DNA of 64,000 nucleotides from Trebonia sp963843745 (GTDB taxonomy: Bacteria > Actinomycetota > Actinomycetes > Streptosporangiales > Streptosporangiaceae). Of this stretch, positions 7,849 to 16,000 are shown piece after piece (within the stretch, counting starts at the first letter, position 1; each line of letters begins with the position of its first letter). Both the position numbers and the translations under genes were made by a program. The stretch is from positions 62,001-126,000 of the forward strand of contig CAWJLP010000020.1 in the NCBI GenBank assembly GCA_963843745.1, read 5' to 3'. Under the pieces are notes generated by a model that was not told the origin of the DNA, ran no database searches, and was given only the letters and a program-made list of their open reading frames with translations.

Positions 7849-9708
7849 GTGACCAAGCAGGTCCAGGAACTCGACCACGTAATCATCAGGTTCGCGGGGG
7901 ACTCCGGTGACGGCATGCAGCTCACCGGAGACAGGTTTACCCAGGAGACCGCCGTCTTCGGCAACGACCTGTCCACCCTGCCGAACTTCCCCGCGGAGAT
8001 CCGCGCGCCCGCCGGAACGCTGCCCGGCGTGAGCAGCTTCCAGCTGCACTTCGCGGACCACGATATTCTCACGCCCGGCGACGCGCCGGACGTGCTCGTC
8101 GCGATGAACCCGGCGGCACTCATGGCGAACCTCAAGGACGTGCCGCGCGGCGCCGACCTGATCGTCAACACCGACGAGTTCACCAAGCGCAACCTGGCGA
8201 AGGTCGGGTACGACAAGAACCCGCTTGAGGACGGCTCCCTCGATCAGTACAGCGTGCACCCGGTGCCGCTGACCTCGCTGACCGTCAAGGCGCTCGAAGA
8301 GCTCGACATCACCCGCAAAGACGCGGAGCGCGCGAAGAACATGTTCGCGCTCGGCCTGCTGTCCTGGCTGTACGGACGGCCGGCGGAGGGGACGCTGAGC
8401 TTTCTTGAGGCGAAGTTCGGCAAGAGGCCGGAAATCTACAAGGCGAACGTGACCGCCTTCCAGGCCGGCTGGAACTACGGCGAGACGACCGAGGACTTCT
8501 CCGTCCGCTACGAGGTCAAGCCGGCTCCGATCGCCGCGGGCAAGTACCGGAACATCACCGGCAACCTCGCTCTCGCCTACGGCCTGATCGCGGCGGGGCA
8601 GCTCGCGAAGCTGCCGCTGTTCCTCGGCTCGTACCCGATCACCCCGGCCTCGGACATCCTGCACGAGCTGTCCAAGCACAAGAAGTTCGGCGTCCGGACC
8701 TTCCAGGCCGAGGACGAGATCAGCGCGGCAAGCGCCGCGCTCGGCGCATCGTTCGGCGGATCGCTCGCGGTGACCACCACATCGGGCCCCGGCATGCTGC
8801 TCAAGGCGGAGACCGTCAACCTGGCCGTCTCCGTGGAGCTCCCGCTGCTGGTCGTCGACGTGCAGCGCGCCGGCCCCTCCACCGGCATGCCGACCAAGAC
8901 CGAGCAGACCGACCTGCTCATGGCCCTGTACGGCAGGAACGGCGAGTCGCCGGTGCCGGTGATCGCGGCGGCCTCGCCGTCGGACTGCTTCTTCGCGGCG
9001 ATCGAGGCCGCGCGGATCGCGATCACCTACCGGACGCCGGTCATCCTGCTGTCCGACGGGTACCTGGGCAATGGCTCGGAGCCCTGGCGGATTCCGGACG
9101 TTTCTGAACTGCCGGACTTGTCGGCCGCGTTCGCCTTCGCCACCGCGGCGGACCAGCCGGAACAGGGCGACTTCCGGCCCTTCACCCGTGACCCGCAGAC
9201 CCTCGCCAGGCCGTGGGCGATCCCCGGCACCCCCGGACTCGAGCACCGCATCGGCGGCATCGAGAAGGCAGACGGCTCGGGGAACATCTCCTACGACCCG
9301 GATAACCACGACCTGATGGTCCGCACCCGCGCGGCCAAGATCGAGGGCATCGCGAACTCCATCCCGCCGGTTGAGGTCGACGACCCGACCGGCCACGCGC
9401 GGCTGCTCGTTCTCGGCTGGGGCTCCACCTACGGCTCGATCGGCGCCGCGGTCCGCCGCGCCCGCCGCGCGGGCCAGGATGTCGCGCAGGCGCACCTGCG
9501 GCACATGAACCCGTTCCCCGCCAACCTCGGCGAGGTGCTGCGCAGGTATGACAAGGTGCTCGTCCCCGAGATCAACCTGGGGCAGCTCGCGCTGCTGCTG
9601 CGCGGCAAGTACCTGGTCGACGTGATCTCGTACAACCGGGTCCGGGGGCTGCCGTTCCGTGCGGCTGAGCTGGCTGAGGCGATTGAGGAAGTGCTCGCAC
9701 ATGGGTGA
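7849..9708 (+). CDS. korA: 2-oxoacid:ferredoxin oxidoreductase, fused gamma/alpha subunit (2-oxoglutarate type)
   Basis: The 619-residue protein has the gamma domain first (HVIIRFAGDSGDGMQLTGDRF) and then the alpha domain with GSYPITPASDILHEL, the pyrimidine-binding YPITP motif. This fused form, paired with a small thiamine-diphosphate beta subunit, is the oxygen-tolerant 2-oxoglutarate:ferredoxin oxidoreductase known from Mycobacterium and Streptomyces. It oxidises 2-oxoglutarate to succinyl-CoA and reduces ferredoxin. The start is a GTG at 7849, nine bases after GGAGG; an in-frame extension back to 7735 lacks a ribosome site. It overlaps korB by eight bases. No ferredoxin gene lies next to it. 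Confidence 0.93.
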   Translation: MTKQVQELDHVIIRFAGDSGDGMQLTGDRFTQETAVFGNDLSTLPNFPAEIRAPAGTLPGVSSFQLHFADHDILTPGDAPDVLVAMNPAALMANLKDVPRGADLIVNTDEFTKRNLAKVGYDKNPLEDGSLDQYSVHPVPLTSLTVKALEELDITRKDAERAKNMFALGLLSWLYGRPAEGTLSFLEAKFGKRPEIYKANVTAFQAGWNYGETTEDFSVRYEVKPAPIAAGKYRNITGNLALAYGLIAAGQLAKLPLFLGSYPITPASDILHELSKHKKFGVRTFQAEDEISAASAALGASFGGSLAVTTTSGPGMLLKAETVNLAVSVELPLLVVDVQRAGPSTGMPTKTEQTDLLMALYGRNGESPVPVIAAASPSDCFFAAIEAARIAITYRTPVILLSDGYLGNGSEPWRIPDVSELPDLSAAFAFATAADQPEQGDFRPFTRDPQTLARPWAIPGTPGLEHRIGGIEKADGSGNISYDPDNHDLMVRTRAAKIEGIANSIPPVEVDDPTGHARLLVLGWGSTYGSIGAAVRRARRAGQDVAQAHLRHMNPFPANLGEVLRRYDKVLVPEINLGQLALLLRGKYLVDVISYNRVRGLPFRAAELAEAIEEVLAHG

Positions 9709-10768
9709 GAAGGAAGAAGTTATCCCGAACGGAAGCAGCCGGCTCCGGTCCCTCAAACTGGTCCCGCACGGCGGCGGACTCGCCACCAAGGATTTCAAGT
9801 CGGACCAGGAGGTCCGCTGGTGCCCCGGCTGCGGCGACTACGCGATTCTCGCCGCGTTCCAGTCGTTCCTCCCCGAGCTTGAGGTGCCGCGGGAGAACGT
9901 CGTCGTGATCTCCGGCATCGGCTGCTCGTCGCGGCTGCCTTACTACGTGAACTCCTACGGCTTCCACTCGATCCACGGCCGGGCACCGGCGATCGCTTCC
10001 GGCTTGGCCGCCTCCAGGCAGGACCTGTCGGTCTGGATGATCACCGGTGACGGCGACGCGCTGTCCATCGGCGGCAACCACCTGATCCACGCGCTGCGCC
10101 GGAACGTGAACATCAAGATCATGCTGTTCAACAACCGGATCTACGGGCTGACCAAGGGCCAGTACTCGCCGACGTCCGAGCAAGGCAAGATCACCAAGTC
10201 GACGCCGTTCGGGTCGCTGGACCAGCCGTTCAACCCCGTGTCGCTGGCACTCGGTGCGGAGGCCTCGTTCGTTGCGCGGTCGGTCGATTCCGACCGCAAG
10301 CACCTGCAGTCGGTGCTGCGGGCCGCGGCGGACCACGAGGGCGCGGCGTTCATCGAGATCTTCCAGAACTGCCCGATCTTCAACGACGACGCGTTCGCGC
10401 CGCTCAAGGAGCCCGCGGCGCCCGGCCTGATCCGGCTCGAGCACGGCTCGCCCGTGCTGTACGGGCCCGACAAGTCGATGGGGCTCACGTACGGCCGGTA
10501 CGGCGAGCTGGTTCCCGTCGAGGCGGCGTCGGTACCCGCCTCCGAGCTGGTCGTGCACGACGCCACCCGGCAGGACCCGGCGTACGCGTTCGCGCTGTCC
10601 CGGCTCGACTCCGGCGACTTCTCGCACACCCCGATCGGCGTCTTCCGCTCGGTGGACCGGCCGTCCTACAACGACCTCATGGCCGACCAGATCGCCGCGG
10701 CGCGGGCCGGCGGAGAGGGCGACCTCACCACCCTGCTCGCGGGCAACGACACCTGGGAAGTCCGCTAA
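9701..10768 (+). CDS. korB: 2-oxoacid:ferredoxin oxidoreductase, beta subunit (thiamine diphosphate binding)
   Basis: The 355-residue beta subunit carries the iron-sulfur/TPP entry motif RWCPGCGDYAIL and the TPP-Mg motif GDGDALSIGGNHLIHALRRN followed by NNRIYGLTKGQYSPTS. It forms the catalytic half of the KorAB heterodimer. The ATG at 9701 lies inside the end of korA, so the two are translated together. The C-terminal 50 residues are divergent, as usual for the family. Confidence is high for the complex; the exact 2-oxoacid is inferred from family resemblance to the mycobacterial enzyme. Confidence 0.93.
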   Translation: MGEKEEVIPNGSSRLRSLKLVPHGGGLATKDFKSDQEVRWCPGCGDYAILAAFQSFLPELEVPRENVVVISGIGCSSRLPYYVNSYGFHSIHGRAPAIASGLAASRQDLSVWMITGDGDALSIGGNHLIHALRRNVNIKIMLFNNRIYGLTKGQYSPTSEQGKITKSTPFGSLDQPFNPVSLALGAEASFVARSVDSDRKHLQSVLRAAADHEGAAFIEIFQNCPIFNDDAFAPLKEPAAPGLIRLEHGSPVLYGPDKSMGLTYGRYGELVPVEAASVPASELVVHDATRQDPAYAFALSRLDSGDFSHTPIGVFRSVDRPSYNDLMADQIAAARAGGEGDLTTLLAGNDTWEVR

Positions 10769-10793
10769 CCGCCGCTTAGCCGGGCACGCTGTC

Positions 10794-11537
10794 GTGTTCG
10801 TGGAACGCCTGTCGGTCGAGCGGGAACTGGTCAGCGACGATGAGCGGGGTCAATGGCCATTCACGATTCCGTGCGTCGCGGCGATCGCGCGCGACGGCCT
10901 GGAGCTGCGGCGCCCGGTGACGTTCCTGGTCGGGGAGAACGGCTCGGGCAAGTCGACGCTGGTAGAGGCGATCGCCGAAGCGGCCGGCCTGGACGCGCGC
11001 GGAGGCCGCGCCGGGCGCAAGTACGGGAACCAGCGCCCGATGACGCGGCTCGGCGAGGTGATGCGGCTGGGCCTCACCCGCGAGGGCGCGAAGATGCGCC
11101 TTCGCGCCAGGAACAAGCGCAAGGGCTACTTCCTGCGAGCGGAAACCCTGTTCGGGCTGGCGGAAGTGGTCTCGGGGCTGCCCGGTTACTGGCCGGAGGA
11201 TCTGTCTTCGATCAGCCACGGCGAGGGCTTCCTCGCGGTCTTCCAGGCGATGTTCAGCGCGCCCGGGCTCTACCTGATGGACGAGCCGGAGGCGGCGCTG
11301 TCGTTTCGGTCCTGCCTTGAGCTGGTCGCGCTGATGCACGAACTTGGCCGCAGCGGCGCACAGGTCATCTGCGCCACCCACTCCCCGATCCTGGCCTCGA
11401 CCCCGGAGGCGGACATCATCGAGGTCGGCGACTTCGGCCTCCGCCGGGCGGCGTGGGCCGACCTCGCCATCACCGACCACTGGCGCCGCTACCTCACCGA
11501 CCCGTCCGCCTACCTGCGCCACCTGATCGACCCCTGA
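10794..11537 (+). CDS. AAA/ABC-type ATPase, uncharacterised (COG3910-like)
   Basis: The 247-residue soluble protein has Walker A GENGSGKST at about residues 43-51, a Q-loop region, SSISHGEGFLAVFQ as a degenerate signature motif, Walker B LYLMDEPEAAL and an H-loop ICATHSPIL. These are the motifs of single-domain ABC-type ATPases that are not fused to transporters. The start GTG at 10794 has no clear ribosome site and lies 25 bases after korB, so translation may depend on read-through. The role is unknown; such proteins are sometimes linked to DNA or RNA metabolism, but nothing here shows it. Confidence 0.75.
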   Translation: MFVERLSVERELVSDDERGQWPFTIPCVAAIARDGLELRRPVTFLVGENGSGKSTLVEAIAEAAGLDARGGRAGRKYGNQRPMTRLGEVMRLGLTREGAKMRLRARNKRKGYFLRAETLFGLAEVVSGLPGYWPEDLSSISHGEGFLAVFQAMFSAPGLYLMDEPEAALSFRSCLELVALMHELGRSGAQVICATHSPILASTPEADIIEVGDFGLRRAAWADLAITDHWRRYLTDPSAYLRHLIDP

Positions 11538-11648
11538 TCCGCTTCCGCTTCCGCTTCGGCTGACGCGCACGGGCAGGCGGGCGATGTAACGGGGAACAGG
11601 CCGGCCCGTACTGTGGTTGTGGGGACGGTTCAGCCACAGGAGGCGGTC

Positions 11649-12308
11649 ATGAGCATTTTCGGGTTCCGGAAGACGCAGATGGTCAGCGCGGAGGACGCGC
11701 TGCCCGGGCGGGACACGCCAATGCCGGTTCCGGAGCGGCACGCCGTGCTCGGCACGCCATTGACGCCGCCGTACCCGGAGGGCAGCGAGATAGCCGAGTT
11801 CGCGCTCGGCTGCTTCTGGGGCGAGGAGAAGACGTTCTGGCAGGTACCGGGCGTGATCACCACCGCGGTCGGCTACGAGGGCGGCTTCACGCCGAACCCG
11901 GCCTACGAGGAGGTCTGCACGGGCCGCACCGGGCACGCGGAGACGGTCCGGGTGGTGTTCAACCCGAGCCAGGTCTCCTACCAGCAGCTGCTCAAGGTCT
12001 TCTGGGAGTCGCACGACCCGACGCAGGGCATGCGCCAGGGCAACGACGCCGGCAGCCAGTACCGGTCCGTCATCTTCTACAAGAGCGAGGCGCAGCGGGA
12101 GGCCGCGGAGCGGTCGGCGACCGAGTACGGCAAGAAGCTGGCGGAGCACGGCTACGGCCAGATCACGACCGAGATCGTCCCGGCCGGCGAGTTCTACTTC
12201 GCCGAGGACTACCACCAGCAGTACCTGTACAAGGTGCCGAACGGCTACTGCCCCGACCACAGCACCGGCGTCTCCTGCCCGGTCGGCCTCATCAAGGCTG
12301 ACGACTGA
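11649..12308 (+). CDS. msrA: peptide methionine-(S)-S-oxide reductase
   Basis: MsrA reduces the S form of methionine sulfoxide in damaged proteins. The catalytic motif GCFWGEE is present, along with the conserved GYEGGFTPNPAYEEVCTG, and YYHQQYL-like EDYHQQYL. Cysteines in the C-terminal YCPDHSTGVSCPVG can act as resolving residues. AGGAGG lies six bases before the ATG at 11649, which gives 219 residues, a normal length. The gene's TGA is overlapped by the presumed start of the next gene. The preceding gap from 11538 to 11648 shows a short CCGCTT repeat but no clear terminator. Confidence 0.93.
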   Translation: MSIFGFRKTQMVSAEDALPGRDTPMPVPERHAVLGTPLTPPYPEGSEIAEFALGCFWGEEKTFWQVPGVITTAVGYEGGFTPNPAYEEVCTGRTGHAETVRVVFNPSQVSYQQLLKVFWESHDPTQGMRQGNDAGSQYRSVIFYKSEAQREAAERSATEYGKKLAEHGYGQITTEIVPAGEFYFAEDYHQQYLYKVPNGYCPDHSTGVSCPVGLIKADD

Positions 12309-13153
12309 GCACGCCGCGAGTCCGCGCCTGGACGGATGACGGCAGCGAGCCGGAGATCCCGCTGCTCGGCGGGGACGTCACCGAGGGCGTCGTCCGGGTG
12401 GGGAACACGGTGCGGCGGCCGGTGCAGGGCAACTCGCCGCTCGTGCACGCGCTGCTGAAGCATCTCGAGGATGTCGGGTTCGCGGGCGCGCCCCGGTTCC
12501 TCGGCATCGACAGCGCCGGGCGCGAGGTACTGACGTATATCGAGGGCGAGGTCGCGGGGCGCCCGCGCCCCGCCTGGATCGCCGACGAGGACCGGCTGGT
12601 TTCCGTCGGCCGTCTCGTGCGAGCCTACGACGACGCGGCCGCGACGTTCGTGGTCCCGCCGGGCGCGGAGCCGGACCCGGGCCTGCCCGACCCGCCGGGC
12701 ATCCCGCCCGCGCCGGCGTACCCGCCAGAGCTGATGGGGCACGTCGACATCACGCCGGAGAACGTGGTGTTCCGCGACGGGGAGGCGGTCGCCCTGATCG
12801 ACTTCGACCTGGCGAAGTGGGCCACTCGGGCCGACGAGATGTACAACGCGATGATGTGGTGGGCGCCGCTCGGCGACCCGGCGGACGCCGACCCGTTGCT
12901 GCGGGACGTGGACGTGCCGCGCCGCTGCCGGCTCCTCGCCGACGCCTATGGCATGTCCGAGACCGACCGCGGCCGGGTGGTCGACATCGCCATCATGCGC
13001 TCTCAGCGTTCGTGGCACCTGATGAAGCAGCGGGCCGAGCTGCTGGGCGGCGGCTGGCAGCGGATGTGGGATGAGGGCGCCGGCAACCAGATCAAGCGAC
13101 GCCTAGCGTGGGTGGAACGCAACGCGGACACGCTGCGCGCGGCGCTCGGCTAG
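12305..13153 (+). CDS. aminoglycoside phosphotransferase (APH)-fold kinase, possible CTG start
   Basis: The protein has the APH-family catalytic loop GHVDITPENVVF (HxDxxxxN with D replaced in the usual place) and the metal-binding IDFDLA, so it is a small-molecule kinase-like protein; the substrate is unknown. Family members begin with a segment like GGDVTEGVVRVGNTVRRP, and here that segment is open upstream of the first ATG/GTG/TTG (GTG at 12398). The reading frame extends back to a stop at 12299, and the only plausible initiator upstream is a CTG at 12305 that overlaps the msrA TGA and follows AAGG. Thus either a rare CTG start is used or the N-terminus is shortened. Confidence 0.7.
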   Translation: MSTPRVRAWTDDGSEPEIPLLGGDVTEGVVRVGNTVRRPVQGNSPLVHALLKHLEDVGFAGAPRFLGIDSAGREVLTYIEGEVAGRPRPAWIADEDRLVSVGRLVRAYDDAAATFVVPPGAEPDPGLPDPPGIPPAPAYPPELMGHVDITPENVVFRDGEAVALIDFDLAKWATRADEMYNAMMWWAPLGDPADADPLLRDVDVPRRCRLLADAYGMSETDRGRVVDIAIMRSQRSWHLMKQRAELLGGGWQRMWDEGAGNQIKRRLAWVERNADTLRAALG

Positions 13154-13181
13154 CGCCCCGGGCCGCTCCCCCGGTCAATTC

Positions 13182-13234
13182 CATGATCACGAAAGAAAAG
13201 TATGCGTATAGGAAACTTTTCCTTCGTGATCATG
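13182..13234. terminator. 19-bp inverted repeat between convergent genes (bidirectional terminator or palindromic repeat)
   Basis: CATGATCACGAAAGAAAAG at 13182-13200 faces its complement at 13216-13234 with one mismatch that would still pair as G-U in RNA. The loop is 15 bases. It lies between the APH-like gene (plus) and the polyprenyl synthase (minus), and the arms are far more A/T-rich than the surroundings. A smaller palindrome, CTGAGACTCTCAG, lies at 13281-13293, close to the synthase stop. Confidence 0.6.
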
Positions 13235-13307
13235 CTCGGCACCCGACGGGTGTGACTGATGTGACCAGCGGTGGCCTCAACTGAGACTCTCAGCCAGTGC
13301 TGGCGGG

Positions 13308-14303
13308 TCAGCCGGTGCGGGTGATTACGAAGTTGCAGAGGGACTCGAAGGCGGCGCGCGCCGGGACGCTGGGCAGCTGCGTGAGCCGTGACCGGGCGTC
13401 GGCGATCCACGACCGCACGGTCTCCCGCGCCTCGCCGAGCGCCGGCGAGACCCGCAGCAGGGCCAGCGCCTCGGCGTGCAGCGAGGCGTCGGTCAGGTCG
13501 GCCTCTGTCAGCAGCCACCGCAGCCGCTCGCCGGCCGGGTCGGAGGACCGCAGCGCGTAGAGCACCGGCAGGGTGCGCACACCCTGCCGCAGGTCGGTAC
13601 CTGGCTCCTTGCCTGACTGGGCCGACGACGAAGAGACGTCGAGCACGTCGTCGGAGAGCTGCCAGGCAACGCCGATGCGCTCGCACGCGTCGGCGATGAG
13701 ATCGGAGATCTCATCGGGCGCGCCGGAGAACATCGAGCCGAACCGGCCGGAGGTGGCGATCAGCGAGCCGGTCTTCTCGGTGATCACGTGCATGTAGTGG
13801 TCGAGCGGGTCCTGCCCGGGCCGGACGCCGACCGTCTCTGCCAGCTGGCCGTCGACCAGGCGGCTGAACGTCTCCGCCTGGATCCTGATGGCCTGCGGGC
13901 CGAGGTCGGCGAGGATGCGGGAGGCTCTGGCGAACAGGTAGTCGCCGGCCAGGATCGCGATCGAGTTGCCGAACATCGAGTTCGCCGACGGGTGCCCGCG
14001 CCTGATGACGGCCTCGTCCATCACGTCGTCGTGGAACAGCGTCGCCAGGTGCGTGAGCTCGATGGCGACCGCCGCGGGCACGATCCGCTTGTCGCGGCTG
14101 TCCCCGAAGCGGGCGGCCAGCAAGACCAGCATCGCGCGGAACCGCTTGCCGCCGGCCTCCATCATGTACCTGGAGACCTCGGCGAACATCTCGTCACCGC
14201 CGAAGGAGGTATCCCGGAGCGCGGCCTCCACCCCGACCAGGTCCTCGGCCATTTCCGCGGTGAGAGCCTCGTCAGCGAACTCGACCGGAACTGCGATGCT
14301 CAC
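13308..14303 (-). CDS. long-chain trans-polyprenyl diphosphate synthase (menaquinone side chain)
   Basis: The 331-residue enzyme has both aspartate-rich motifs, HDDVMDEAVIRRG (first) and SDDVLD (second), and GGKRFRAML near the N-terminus. It condenses isopentenyl diphosphate units to the side chain that MenA attaches to the menaquinone ring. The residues just before the first motif (HLATLF) are small, which fits a long product. The GTG at 14303 has GGAG upstream. It lies 101 bases after nuoN on the same strand, a placement that I recall from other actinobacteria, and so is likely co-expressed with complex I. Exact chain length cannot be read. Confidence 0.88.
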   Translation of the reverse strand: MSIAVPVEFADEALTAEMAEDLVGVEAALRDTSFGGDEMFAEVSRYMMEAGGKRFRAMLVLLAARFGDSRDKRIVPAAVAIELTHLATLFHDDVMDEAVIRRGHPSANSMFGNSIAILAGDYLFARASRILADLGPQAIRIQAETFSRLVDGQLAETVGVRPGQDPLDHYMHVITEKTGSLIATSGRFGSMFSGAPDEISDLIADACERIGVAWQLSDDVLDVSSSSAQSGKEPGTDLRQGVRTLPVLYALRSSDPAGERLRWLLTEADLTDASLHAEALALLRVSPALGEARETVRSWIADARSRLTQLPSVPARAAFESLCNFVITRTG

Positions 14304-14404
14304 GCGAACTCCATGTCCTCGACGCACCTAACCCAGCGCAGGAGCGCAGGAACTCACCAGCATACGAACTGGGCGGCGCGCCGGAAACACCGGGGTGCCA
14401 GGCG

Positions 14405-16000
14405 TCATCGCACGAATAGCTGCGTGGCCGCGTGGTTGGCCAGGCTCAGCAACGGCTCAGGAACGATACCCAGGAAGACGGTCGCGACCGTGCCGACCGC
14501 CACCGCGATGCCCGTGAACAGGCCGGGCCTGATCACTTCAGGGCCATCGGCCATCGGCTCGCTGAAGAACATCAGCACGATGATACGGACGTAGAAGAAC
14601 GCCGCGATCGCCGAGGACACCACGCCGACGATGACCAGCGCCGTGCCCCCGCTCGCGATAGCCGACTGGAAGACCGCGAACTTCCCGATGAACCCGCTGG
14701 TCAGCGGGATGCCGGCGAAGGCGAGCAGGAAAAGCGCGAACAGCCCCGCCACGAGCGGCGACCGCTTGCCAAGGCCGGCCCAGCGGGACAGGTGGTCGGC
14801 CTCGCCGCCCGGATCGCGGACCAGCGTGATCACGGCGAACGCCCCGATCGTGGTCAGGCCGTAGGACGCCAGGTAGAACAGCGACGCCGACAGGCCCTGC
14901 ACCGAGGCGGCGATCACCGCGGTGAGGATGAACCCCGCGTGCGCGATCGACGAGTAGGCGAGCAGCCGCTTGACGTCGGTCTGCGTGATGGCGATCACCG
15001 CGCCGACCACCATCGTGAGGACCGCCACGACCCACATCGCCGGCCGCCAGTCCCAGGTCAGGTTGCCGAAAGCCACGTAGAAGACCCGCAGCAGGGCGCC
15101 GAACGCCGACACCACGACGCACGACGCCATCAGCGCGGTGATCGGGGTCGGCGCGCCCTGGTAGACGTCCGGCTTCCAGGACTGGAACGGCACCGCGCCG
15201 ACCTTGAACAGCAAGCCCACCCCGGTGAGCGCGATCCCGGCGAACAGCAGCGTGTCGCTGCCGGTGTTACCGGCCGCCGTCGAGGCGATCGCGGCCAGCG
15301 ACACCGAACCGGAGTACCCGTACAGCATCGCGATGCCGAACAGGAAGAACGCCGAGGAGAACGCGCCGAGCAGGAAGTACTTCATCGCGGCCTCGTGCGA
15401 CAGCAGCCGGCGGCGCGCCGCGAGCCCGCACAGCAGGTACAGCGGCAGCGACAGCACCTCGAGCGCCACGAACATCGTCAGCAGGTCGTTGGAGGCGGGG
15501 AACAGCATCATGCCGCCGACGGAGAACAGGGTCAGCGGGTAGATCTCGGTGTGCACGAAACCGGCCAGCAGGCTCGCGCGCTCCTCGGCCGAGCCGGGTA
15601 TCGCGGCCGCCTGGCCCGCGAACTCCGGCACGTCGTGCGACGCGTCGGCGATCAGCAGCACCGAGCCGAGAGCGAGCACCAGGATCGTGCCCTGGATGAA
15701 CAGCGTCGGCCGGTCCACCGCGACGGCGCCCATCGCCGCCACGTGCCCGGCGCTGCCCTTGGCGAAGATCGTCGAGGACCCGGCGATCACGCAGGTCCAG
15801 ATGAAGGCGGCCAGCAGCGCGCCGAGCGTGATCACCAGGTGCGCGCTGCGGCGCAGCAGCCTGGGCACGAACGCCTCGACGAGCACGCCGATGATCGCCC
15901 CGGCGAACACGACCAGCATCGGGGCGAGCTGGCCGTATTCGATGCTGGGGGCCGGGATCGCGCCGGGGACGGTCGCGGCGGCGGCGGCAAGGGGGGTCAC
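14405..16000 (-). CDS. nuoN: NADH-quinone oxidoreductase subunit N
   Basis: A 531-residue antiporter-like membrane subunit with about 14 hydrophobic segments. It holds the conserved lysine-bearing helices of proton-pumping subunits (FKVGAVPFQSWKPDVYQGAPTP and VKRLLAYSSIAHAGF). It is the last gene of the nuo operon. The GTG start overlaps the nuoM stop as GTGA. It sits in the membrane arm and takes part in proton translocation. Confidence 0.95.
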   Translation of the reverse strand: MTPLAAAAATVPGAIPAPSIEYGQLAPMLVVFAGAIIGVLVEAFVPRLLRRSAHLVITLGALLAAFIWTCVIAGSSTIFAKGSAGHVAAMGAVAVDRPTLFIQGTILVLALGSVLLIADASHDVPEFAGQAAAIPGSAEERASLLAGFVHTEIYPLTLFSVGGMMLFPASNDLLTMFVALEVLSLPLYLLCGLAARRRLLSHEAAMKYFLLGAFSSAFFLFGIAMLYGYSGSVSLAAIASTAAGNTGSDTLLFAGIALTGVGLLFKVGAVPFQSWKPDVYQGAPTPITALMASCVVVSAFGALLRVFYVAFGNLTWDWRPAMWVVAVLTMVVGAVIAITQTDVKRLLAYSSIAHAGFILTAVIAASVQGLSASLFYLASYGLTTIGAFAVITLVRDPGGEADHLSRWAGLGKRSPLVAGLFALFLLAFAGIPLTSGFIGKFAVFQSAIASGGTALVIVGVVSSAIAAFFYVRIIVLMFFSEPMADGPEVIRPGLFTGIAVAVGTVATVFLGIVPEPLLSLANHAATQLFVR

